From: GCA-2747515 sp964427825
Lineage (GTDB): Bacteria > Patescibacteriota > Minisyncoccia > Moranbacterales > GCA-2747515
DNA: 6,847 nt
NCBI GenBank assembly: GCA_964427825.1
Contig: CAYRUU010000042.1
Location: 1 to 6,847 of the forward strand
Direction: 5' to 3'
Below, piece by piece: positions 1 to 4,738 of this stretch. Under the pieces are notes generated by a model, which did not search any database, was not told where the DNA came from, and saw only the letters and a list, made by a program, of their open reading frames with translations. Position 1 is the stretch's first letter, and each line of letters starts with the position of its first letter. The translations under genes and the position numbers were made by a program.

Positions 1-54
1 TATCCACACGATATATGGCATTATGAGGGGATTGCGTGGTATGGGGTGAGGTGA
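1..54 (+). CDS. C-terminal fragment of an unidentified protein (5' end outside window)
   Basis: Frame 1 is open from the first base and encodes YPHDIWHYEGIAWYGVR, followed by tandem stops TGA-TAA (52-57). The aromatic, W/Y/H-rich composition looks more like a real protein tail than random translation, and the other two plus frames close quickly with less protein-like sequence. It would converge on the minus-strand hydrolase. I do not recognise the family, and 17 residues are too few to assign a function. The double stop supports a genuine gene end but does not prove it. Confidence 0.4.
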   Translation, partial: YPHDIWHYEGIAWYGVR

Positions 55-171
55 TAACGCTCTTCTACGTCATCCTGGGTATGATCTGGGGTTTATGTGT
101 GTAGAGTGTTTTGCAGCACCTTTGTTGGTGCGTGTCTCTCGATGTGAATCATAGGTTTGACGGTGCCTGTC
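55..171. other. Short convergent intergenic region with a weak hairpin
   Basis: This stretch lies between the putative gene end at 54 and the stop of the minus-strand hydrolase. It contains a small stem, GCACC (116-120) with GGTGC (127-131) around a 6-nt loop. A second GGTGC at 162-166 could compete for the same arm. Neither strand has a clear T-tract after the stem, so it is not a convincing intrinsic terminator. Nothing tRNA-like or otherwise structured was seen. Confidence 0.4.
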
Positions 172-780
172 TTAGAGCGCCTTGATGATCTTCACAATCT
201 CTGGAAATGTGGCAATGTTGAAGTGTCCATTTTTGCTTTTATAAATGATGATCTTTGCTTGTGGCAGTTTTTTTCTGTATTTTTCGGCGTGGGATATCGG
301 GACGACATCATCATCTTTGGAAAACATTAGAAAGGTTTTTGGGGAATTTTGTGTCACAAGAGACAAGTTGGAGGGTAGCGTGAACCCACCGGTTAATTCT
401 TCCGATGGAAGGGTATTGTCGTAGGGTGGGCAGATGAGAAATGTTGCTGTGATGTTTTTCGGGAAAGTGTTTTCCGAGAGGTATTTCGCGAGGAATATTC
501 CCCCCAATGAGATGCCGATCAAGATGATGTTGTCGCTCATGTGGGGGAGATAGCGCTCAAAGTGTATTTTCCACTGTGCGTAACGTGCGTTGTCCGCAAG
601 GGGCATACGCGGTCTGATGATGTCAAAAGATCTGCCCAGTTTTTGATCCAGATAGGCTTCGCGCCAGCGCACTTTTTTCTCCAACGAAATCTCCCGTGTT
701 GCGAGAAAGTGGAGAAAGTCCTTTTGTCGTGCAAAGGTCGCGCCGCCATGAATGATCAAGATGTGCTTTTTTGTGCGCAT
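172..780 (-). CDS. Alpha/beta-hydrolase (serine hydrolase, RBBP9/YdeN-like size class)
   Basis: The 202-residue protein has the alpha/beta-hydrolase layout. An oxyanion-type HGG (11-13) follows the first beta strand (HILIIHGG). The nucleophile elbow is GISLGG with Ser91. The acid is in the SKDDD segment (Asp157 most likely, Asp158 possible), followed by VVP, and the base is His186 in NGHFN. Size and motif spacing resemble small single-domain serine hydrolases of the RBBP9/YdeN type; this is a family-level call and no substrate can be named. An insertion-like charged region (about 29-50, rich in K/R/E) sits early in the protein. No signal peptide or membrane segment is visible, so a cytoplasmic location is likely. 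ATG at 780 is the only sensible start: the sequence begins directly with the first strand, and no in-frame start lies just upstream. No Shine-Dalgarno is seen, but an extended -10 promoter lies about 25 bp upstream. The gene is AT-richer and Lys-richer than the plus-strand genes by eye, which could reflect a different history. Confidence 0.82.
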   Translation of the reverse strand: MRTKKHILIIHGGATFARQKDFLHFLATREISLEKKVRWREAYLDQKLGRSFDIIRPRMPLADNARYAQWKIHFERYLPHMSDNIILIGISLGGIFLAKYLSENTFPKNITATFLICPPYDNTLPSEELTGGFTLPSNLSLVTQNSPKTFLMFSKDDDVVPISHAEKYRKKLPQAKIIIYKSKNGHFNIATFPEIVKIIKAL

Positions 781-804
781 AGGGTAGCATAATGATGTGT
801 TTTG

Positions 805-833
805 ATTCTAACATCGGATACTAGGGCATGCAA
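805..833 (-). promoter_or_regulatory. Predicted sigma70-type promoter of the hydrolase gene
   Basis: On the minus strand, TTGCAT (828-833) and TAGAAT (805-810) are separated by exactly 17 bp. The -10 is preceded by TG plus one base, giving a full extended -10, TGTTAGAAT (805-813). The -10 matches 5 of 6 consensus bases and the -35 only 3 of 6, as is common when the -10 is extended. Transcription would start around 797-799, leaving a leader of about 18 nt before the ATG at 780. This is a motif match only. Confidence 0.5.
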
Positions 834-836
834 TGG

Positions 837-887
837 TGTGTGGTACAGTTGCCACAATGGTTGTGTCGATGGGGCTTGTGTGGTACA
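837..887. repeat. Pair of 11-bp direct repeats in the divergent promoter region
   Basis: TGTGTGGTACA occurs at 837-847 and again at 877-887, exactly 40 bp apart (close to four helical turns). The second copy overlaps the predicted -10 of the redox operon. The first copy also forms an imperfect inverted repeat, TGTGG (839-843) with CCACA (852-856). It could be a duplicated promoter element, since TG-N-TACA recurs in both copies, or a pair of operator half-sites. The repeat is seen directly; its role is inferred. Confidence 0.55.
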
Positions 888-889
888 CT
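861..889 (+). promoter_or_regulatory. Predicted promoter of the glutaredoxin-reductase operon
   Basis: TTGTGT (861-866) is followed after 17 bp by TACACT (884-889), and TG plus one base precedes the -10 (TGGTACACT). The three most conserved -10 positions match and the -35 matches 3 of 6. The predicted start near 896 leaves a leader of about 75 nt before the glutaredoxin ATG at 970. It is back-to-back with the hydrolase promoter, with 27 bp between the two -35 elements. Motif-based only. Confidence 0.4.
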
Positions 890-969
890 GTTAGGGTAAG
901 TACGATAAGACGGATGCGCCGGCAGTGCGTGTGAAAAGGCAAGCGGTGCCATGCGTGTCACAAAAATGT

Positions 970-1212
970 ATGGAAGTAACAATCTACTCCACGCCAACGT
1001 GCGGTTACTGCACATTGGCAAAGGATTTTATGCAGGAAAAAGGTGTTGCGTACACGGATATTGACGTGTCGGTGGACCAGAAGAAGGCGCAGGAAATGGT
1101 GGAAAAAACCGGACAGATGGGTGTGCCGGTCATCATTGTCAACAAGGACGGTCAAGAGGAAATTCTTGTCGGCTTTGATCAGGTGCAATTGACCAATCTC
1201 TTGGGGCTGTAG
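970..1212 (+). CDS. Glutaredoxin-like small dithiol carrier (CGYC active site)
   Basis: The 80-residue protein fits a minimal glutaredoxin/NrdH-type thioredoxin fold. It has beta-strand VTIYS, then TPTCGYC with redox cysteines Cys11 and Cys14. The conserved cis-proline is at Val52-Pro53 in GQMGVPVIIV, and the C-terminal GFD (68-70) is typical of glutaredoxins that recognise partner proteins or glutathione. The active site is CGYC rather than the classic CPYC. I chose ATG at 970 because it places the first beta strand at the N-terminus as in the family; an in-frame upstream ATG (925) would add 15 residues without recognisable structure. No Shine-Dalgarno precedes it. The next gene, 68 bp downstream, is an AhpF-like flavin disulfide reductase. 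The likely role is therefore to carry electrons from that enzyme to peroxiredoxins, ribonucleotide reductase or other disulfides in the cytoplasm. Family call is firm; the physiological partner is inferred. Confidence 0.9.
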   Translation: MEVTIYSTPTCGYCTLAKDFMQEKGVAYTDIDVSVDQKKAQEMVEKTGQMGVPVIIVNKDGQEEILVGFDQVQLTNLLGL

Positions 1213-1280
1213 TTGACACAACGCGAGTGAGCGATGACTATACGTCGTCGTTTGCCGTGTCTTGTTAACGGAAATGATCT

Positions 1281-2222
1281 ATGACACAGAAAATGTATGA
1301 TACAGTGATTATCGGTGGCGGTCCTGCGGCGGTAGCGGCCGGTGTGTATGCTGCGCGCAAGCAATTAGTGACGGCACTTTTTGCCAATCAGATCGGTGGG
1401 CAGTCGGTGGTATCGGACGGCATTGAAAATTGGATCGGTGAATCACACATCAGTGGTCCGGCATTGGCGCTTAAGCTCAAGAAGCATCTGGAGGCGCAAA
1501 AAGACGCCATTGATCTCTTTATCGGGACGGCGGTGGACGTGGTGACGAAGAACGATGATGGCACGTTTGCTGTGGTGGCTGGCGACAAGCGTTATGTGAC
1601 CAAAACAGTGATCGTGGCAACTGGCGGGCGCCATCGTCGCATGAATGTGCCTGGTGAAGCGGATTTCGAGGGGCGTGGTGTAGCATTTTGTGCTACGTGC
1701 GATGCGCCTTTTTTTCGCGATAAGCCTGTTGCGGTGGTGGGTGGCGGAAACAGCGGCTTGGAGGCAGTGGTGGATCTGATGGCGTATGCAACGAAGATCT
1801 ATCTTGTGGCGCGCAAGGCATCACAGGAAGAACTACGTGGCGACCCCGTGACACAGTCCAAGATCTTGGCGTCGGACAAAGTGACGATCATTTACGGGTC
1901 CGAAGCGACGGCGGTGCATGGCGACACGATGGTAACGGGGCTGACGTACAAAAACCTTGCGACCGGTGAGGAGCAACGTGTGGATGTGAATGGGGTGTTT
2001 GTGGAGATCGGCTCTGTGCCGAATAGCGAAATTGTGGGCGATCTTGTGGAAAAGGATGAGTGGAACAACATCATCGTTGATCCTGTGACGCAATCAACAA
2101 CATGTGCGGGAATTTTTGCGGCGGGTGATGTGACCAATGCGATGTATCGACAGAATAATATTGCGGCCGGAGATGCCGTCAAGGCGCTGCTTTCCGCATA
2201 TGACTATGTCAAAAAACGTTAA
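1281..2222 (+). CDS. trxB: Thioredoxin reductase-like flavin disulfide reductase (AhpF C-terminal type)
   Basis: The 313-residue protein has the low-molecular-weight thioredoxin reductase architecture. The N-terminal FAD motif is IIGGGPAAVAA (10-20). The inserted NAD(P)H domain carries the redox pair Cys137-Ala-Thr-Cys140 followed by Asp141, then the dinucleotide fold GGGNSG (154-159). The C-terminal FAD-binding block is GIFAAGD (277-283). Several segments resemble the C-terminal part of AhpF more than classic TrxB: GIENW (47-51), MNVPGE (121-126), the LRGDPVTQSKI stretch (185-195), FVEIGSVPN (240-248) and the tail LLSAYDYV (303-310). The NADPH-selecting HRRxxxR motif of TrxB is replaced by ARK (177-179), so NADH may be the donor; this is an inference. 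The N-terminal thioredoxin-like domains of full AhpF are absent, and the upstream glutaredoxin-like protein could supply that function in trans. ATG at 1281 is preceded by only a weak GGAA at 1270-1273; Met5 is a possible alternative start. Confidence 0.9.
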   Translation: MTQKMYDTVIIGGGPAAVAAGVYAARKQLVTALFANQIGGQSVVSDGIENWIGESHISGPALALKLKKHLEAQKDAIDLFIGTAVDVVTKNDDGTFAVVAGDKRYVTKTVIVATGGRHRRMNVPGEADFEGRGVAFCATCDAPFFRDKPVAVVGGGNSGLEAVVDLMAYATKIYLVARKASQEELRGDPVTQSKILASDKVTIIYGSEATAVHGDTMVTGLTYKNLATGEEQRVDVNGVFVEIGSVPNSEIVGDLVEKDEWNNIIVDPVTQSTTCAGIFAAGDVTNAMYRQNNIAAGDAVKALLSAYDYVKKR

Positions 2223-2232
2223 AAATGGCGCT

Positions 2233-2682
2233 ATGAAGATGTATCTTGGTGCAGATCATGCGGGATTTCTCCTCAAAGAGGCAATCAAGGCGGCTTTTGC
2301 AGCGGATACGACGTATACGATTGTTGACTGTGGCGCGACGACACTCGTGCGCGACGACGACTATCCCGACTTTGTGATGCCGGTGGCGCAGTATGTCGCC
2401 CAAGATCGCGCGCGTGGAGAGCAAAGTATCGGCATTGTGTGTGGCGGTTCTGGGCAGGGTGAGGCAATGGTGGCAAACCGCGTGGTAGGCGTGCGGTGTG
2501 CGCTGTATTATGGCGGTTCACGTGATATCCTCACATTGTCGCGCGAACACAATCACGCTAATATCTTGTCGCTGGGTGCACGATTTCTCTCTGTGGAAGA
2601 AGGCGTTGCTGCAACGCGCTTGTGGCTTGCCACGGCGTTTTCCGGTGCGGATCGGCATGTGCGACGTATTGCAAAATTTTAA
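2233..2682 (+). CDS. rpiB: Ribose-5-phosphate isomerase B
   Basis: The 149-residue protein belongs to the RpiB/LacAB sugar isomerase family, which interconverts ribose-5-phosphate and ribulose-5-phosphate in the non-oxidative pentose phosphate pathway. Visible signatures are GADHAG (6-11) with Asp8-His9, DYPDF (43-47), the anion-hole loop CGGSGQGE (70-77), VANR (80-83) and REHNHAN (104-110). The catalytic loop resembles the mycobacterial type: Glu77 lies where the M. tuberculosis enzyme has its catalytic glutamate, whereas the E. coli enzyme uses a cysteine. A cysteine (Cys70) is present but appears shifted by one position from the E. coli one. ATG at 2233 gives a start that matches family length and begins MKMYLGADHAG. 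An upstream in-frame ATG would run back into trxB and adds no homologous sequence. It begins 10 bp after trxB, so the two are probably co-transcribed. No Shine-Dalgarno is visible. Confidence 0.93.
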   Translation: MKMYLGADHAGFLLKEAIKAAFAADTTYTIVDCGATTLVRDDDYPDFVMPVAQYVAQDRARGEQSIGIVCGGSGQGEAMVANRVVGVRCALYYGGSRDILTLSREHNHANILSLGARFLSVEEGVAATRLWLATAFSGADRHVRRIAKF

Positions 2683-2694
2683 GATCGGTGGACT

Positions 2695-3456
2695 ATGAGT
2701 GAGGTGAAATCACCTGAGGAAATTACAATCATGCGTGAGGCAGGGCGCATCTTGGCAACAGTTATGCACGCATTGGAACAAAAGATTGATGTGGGTGTGC
2801 ATGGGGAGGTGTTGGATATGCTTGCTGAGGATATGATTCGTGCGGCGGGGTGCGTACCGGTGTTCAAGGGGTATGGTGATCCAAAGGATCCGTTCCCTGG
2901 CACAATTTGTTTGTCAACAAACGATGAGGTTGTGCACGGGTTTCCTGCGGCACATGTGCTTGCCGAGGGCGATGTGGTCAAAATTGACGTTGGTCTTTCT
3001 CACAAAGGCTATTGCGCGGACATGGCACGGACGTTTGTGGTCGGGCGGGGAAGCACGCAGGCGCAAGAGATTACCAACACGGTAAAGGCGGCATTTGATG
3101 CCGGTTTTGCGGCGGTGCGTGATGGCGCCACGCTCTATGACTATGCCGCAGCGGTGCAGTATGCGGCGGAGTCGCGCGGATTTTCTGTGGTAAAAAATTT
3201 GGTCGGACACGGCATTGGAAGGCAGCTGCACGCCGCGCCGAATGTGCCAAACTACGTAGCGGATCATCTGAAAAAAGTGCCGCTGCGCGCGGGCATGACA
3301 CTGGCGCTGGAGCCGATGATTAACGCCGGTACGGATGCAACGCGCATTGCGGATGATGGGTGGACCTATTGCACGGCGGACGGCGCATTGAGTGCACACT
3401 ATGAAAATACGATCGTGGTGACACGGCGCGGCGCAGACATTTTAACGGCAGTATAA
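2695..3456 (+). CDS. map: Methionine aminopeptidase, type I
   Basis: The 253-residue protein is a complete type-1 methionine aminopeptidase, which removes the initiator methionine from nascent proteins. All five metal ligands are present: Asp98 (KIDVG), Asp109 (CADMA), His172 (GHGIG), Glu206 (LALEP) and Glu237 (HYENT). Substrate-site histidines His81 (VVHG) and His179 also match. The N-terminus (KSPEEITIMREAGRIL) is typical, with no zinc-finger or SH3-binding extension, so this is the short bacterial MAP1a form. The gene starts 12 bp after rpiB; GGTGG just before the ATG is at best a partial ribosome-binding site. It ends 4 bp before ruvX. Cytoplasmic and ribosome-associated function is expected from the family. 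Confidence 0.97.
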   Translation: MSEVKSPEEITIMREAGRILATVMHALEQKIDVGVHGEVLDMLAEDMIRAAGCVPVFKGYGDPKDPFPGTICLSTNDEVVHGFPAAHVLAEGDVVKIDVGLSHKGYCADMARTFVVGRGSTQAQEITNTVKAAFDAGFAAVRDGATLYDYAAAVQYAAESRGFSVVKNLVGHGIGRQLHAAPNVPNYVADHLKKVPLRAGMTLALEPMINAGTDATRIADDGWTYCTADGALSAHYENTIVVTRRGADILTAV

Positions 3457-3460
3457 ATAC

Positions 3461-3859
3461 ATGTATCTTGGTATTGACTGGGGGCAAAAAAAAATCGGAC
3501 TTGCCGTGGCGCACGAGAATGTGCGGATTGCAACAGTACACGCAACGATTCCAAACGATCGTGATGTTTTTACACGTCTTGCACACGTGGTTGCTACGCA
3601 CAACGTGCAAGCCATTGTGATCGGTAGAAGTGCGCACGCGCAACACACCGATAATACGGCGGCGATTGATCGCTTTGCGGCGCAGTGTCGTGTGCGGTGC
3701 AATGTGCCTGTTGTGAATGCGCCGGAGATGTTTTCATCACGCGAAGCACAGCGCAATCTTATTGCTGCCGGTCGCAAACACAGTGGCACAAACGACGATG
3801 CGGAGGCGGCACGGATCATTCTCCAAAGTTATCTGGATGCGCAAAACACCAAAATGTAG
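3461..3859 (+). CDS. ruvX: RuvX/YqgF family nuclease (putative pre-16S rRNA nuclease)
   Basis: The 132-residue protein has the RNase H-like fold signatures of the YqgF/RuvX family. These are GIDWGQKKIGLA (4-15) with catalytic Asp6, the strand AIVIG (51-55), the APEMFSSREA segment (87-96) in place of the usual DERxTT motif with Glu89, and DDAEAARIILQSYL (112-125) with Asp113. The family is implicated in 5' processing of 16S rRNA and was earlier proposed as a Holliday junction resolvase; which applies here cannot be told from sequence. It starts 4 bp after map, so translation may be coupled. A run of nine A residues (3486-3494) lies in codons 9-12, inside the first catalytic motif. There the reading frame is vulnerable to slippage or sequencing indels, but as given the frame is intact. 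Length is normal for the family. Confidence 0.9.
   Translation: MYLGIDWGQKKIGLAVAHENVRIATVHATIPNDRDVFTRLAHVVATHNVQAIVIGRSAHAQHTDNTAAIDRFAAQCRVRCNVPVVNAPEMFSSREAQRNLIAAGRKHSGTNDDAEAARIILQSYLDAQNTKM
3486..3494 (+). repeat. A9 homopolymer inside ruvX
   Basis: Nine consecutive A residues encode part of GlnLysLysIle in the N-terminal catalytic motif of RuvX. G-rich sequence (GGGGG then C) lies immediately before the run. Runs of this length can cause transcriptional slippage, phase variation or indel sequencing errors. The gene is in frame here. Confidence 0.8.
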
Positions 3860-3920
3860 TATACTGAAACAAACGATGGCGGCATGTAAACCGCGTGCGC
3901 GATTGTAAAATACATTTTTT
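3860..3920 (+). promoter_or_regulatory. Gap upstream of the glycosyltransferase with a possible -10 element
   Basis: This 61-bp gap between ruvX and the glycosyltransferase carries TATACT (3860-3865), which matches 5 of 6 bases of a -10 element. No acceptable -35 lies at the right distance and there is no TG extension, so a promoter is only possible. The last 20 bases before the ATG are very A/T-rich and end in a T6 run; no Shine-Dalgarno is present. Confidence 0.25.
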
Positions 3921-4685
3921 ATGCTCCCTCATCTTTCCATCATTATTCCGGCATACAAAGAAAAAGACCGTATCGGTGCAAATCTTCTTGCCATCAAGAA
4001 GTATGTGGATCAGCGTTCGTTTTCCTACGAAATTTTGGTGGTGGTGGACGGATCGCCCGACAACACGGCGGATATTGTGCGCGGGTATGGCGAGAAGATC
4101 GCACACTTGCGCGTGATTGACAACCCACATAATCACGGTAAGGGTTTTGTGGTGCGACAGGGGCTTCTGGAGGCAAGGGGGGTATACCGCGTATTTGTGG
4201 ATGCAGACGGATCAACGGCAATTGCGCACATGGACAGAGCATTTGATCTCTTTGCGAAGGGCGCCGATCTTGTTGTGGGGTCGCGTGCCGTTGCTGGCGC
4301 CTATGTGCAGGTACGACAGCCGCGCTATCGGGAGATTTTGGGCAATATGGGCAATGTTCTCATTCGTACCGTTCTTGGACTATGGTCTTTTCCTGATACG
4401 CAGTGCGGGTTTAAGGCGATGCGCGCCGATGTTGCCGATGCCGTGGCATCGCGTATGGTTGTGAATCGCTTTGGTTTTGATTTTGAGTTGATTATTTTGG
4501 CGAAAAAAATGGGCTTTTCCGTTGTGCAGATGCCGGTGCGGTGGCTGAATGAGGTGGAGTCAACCGTGACGCTGACCGGACCAAATGGTTTTTTGCAAGT
4601 GCTGCGTGATTTGTGTAAGACACGCTTTCGTCTGTGGATGGGCGCCTATAACATCACAACAGTACAAAAAAAACATAAAAACTAA
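3921..4685 (+). CDS. Family 2 glycosyltransferase, polyprenyl-phosphate sugar synthase (DPM1/ALG5-like)
   Basis: The 254-residue GT-A protein matches the dolichyl-phosphate mannose/glucose synthase branch of GT2. Its nucleotide-binding start is LSIIIPAYKEKDRI (5-18), followed by VVVDGSPDNT (40-49). The metal-binding DxD is Asp94-Ala-Asp96 in FVDADGST, followed by VVGSRAV (118-124), PDTQCGFKAMR (158-168), FGFDFEL (184-190) and WLNEVEST (208-215). These match enzymes that move a sugar from a nucleotide donor to a lipid phosphate on the cytoplasmic membrane face. ALG5-type glucosyltransferase is the closest resemblance, but the sugar cannot be fixed by eye. There is no N-terminal signal anchor and no C-terminal membrane domain, so it is probably soluble or peripheral. 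The C-terminus ends in a Lys-rich tail (KKHKN). ATG at 3921 begins directly at the first strand; there is no Shine-Dalgarno. It lies 61 bp after ruvX and 53 bp before the GalT-like gene, which could provide nucleotide-sugar precursors. Confidence 0.88.
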   Translation: MLPHLSIIIPAYKEKDRIGANLLAIKKYVDQRSFSYEILVVVDGSPDNTADIVRGYGEKIAHLRVIDNPHNHGKGFVVRQGLLEARGVYRVFVDADGSTAIAHMDRAFDLFAKGADLVVGSRAVAGAYVQVRQPRYREILGNMGNVLIRTVLGLWSFPDTQCGFKAMRADVADAVASRMVVNRFGFDFELIILAKKMGFSVVQMPVRWLNEVESTVTLTGPNGFLQVLRDLCKTRFRLWMGAYNITTVQKKHKN

Positions 4686-4738
4686 TCATATGCGGCGCGC
4701 ATGCCATAGTCGGTCATTCGCGCTCCATCATAAAACAC

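Noticed and set aside
1..8. TATCCACA at the very start looks like a DnaA box missing its first base, echoing the one at 6828
   Set aside because: It lies in a probable coding frame and is incomplete, so it does not add support for an origin.
116..131. GCACC/GGTGC hairpin as a terminator for the hydrolase
   Set aside because: The stem is only 5 bp and no T-tract follows it on either strand.
1213..1241. Perfect TTGACA (-35) in the grx-trxB gap, suggesting an internal promoter
   Set aside because: At 17 bp the -10 would be GACTAT, a poor match without TG extension; the better TATACG is 20 bp away, which is too far.
2914..3399. 161-codon minus-strand open frame opposite map
   Set aside because: It is antisense to the intact methionine aminopeptidase with all metal ligands, and the translation is low-complexity Arg/His-rich.
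4666..4673. A8 run near the end of the glycosyltransferase as a programmed frameshift site
   Set aside because: It lies within the last few codons in a Lys-rich tail, so slippage would have little effect and there is no downstream frame to fuse with.
4687..4699. ATGCG-GCG-CGCAT inverted repeat between the glycosyltransferase and galT, as a terminator or operator
   Set aside because: A 5-bp stem with a 3-nt loop and no T-run is within chance expectation.
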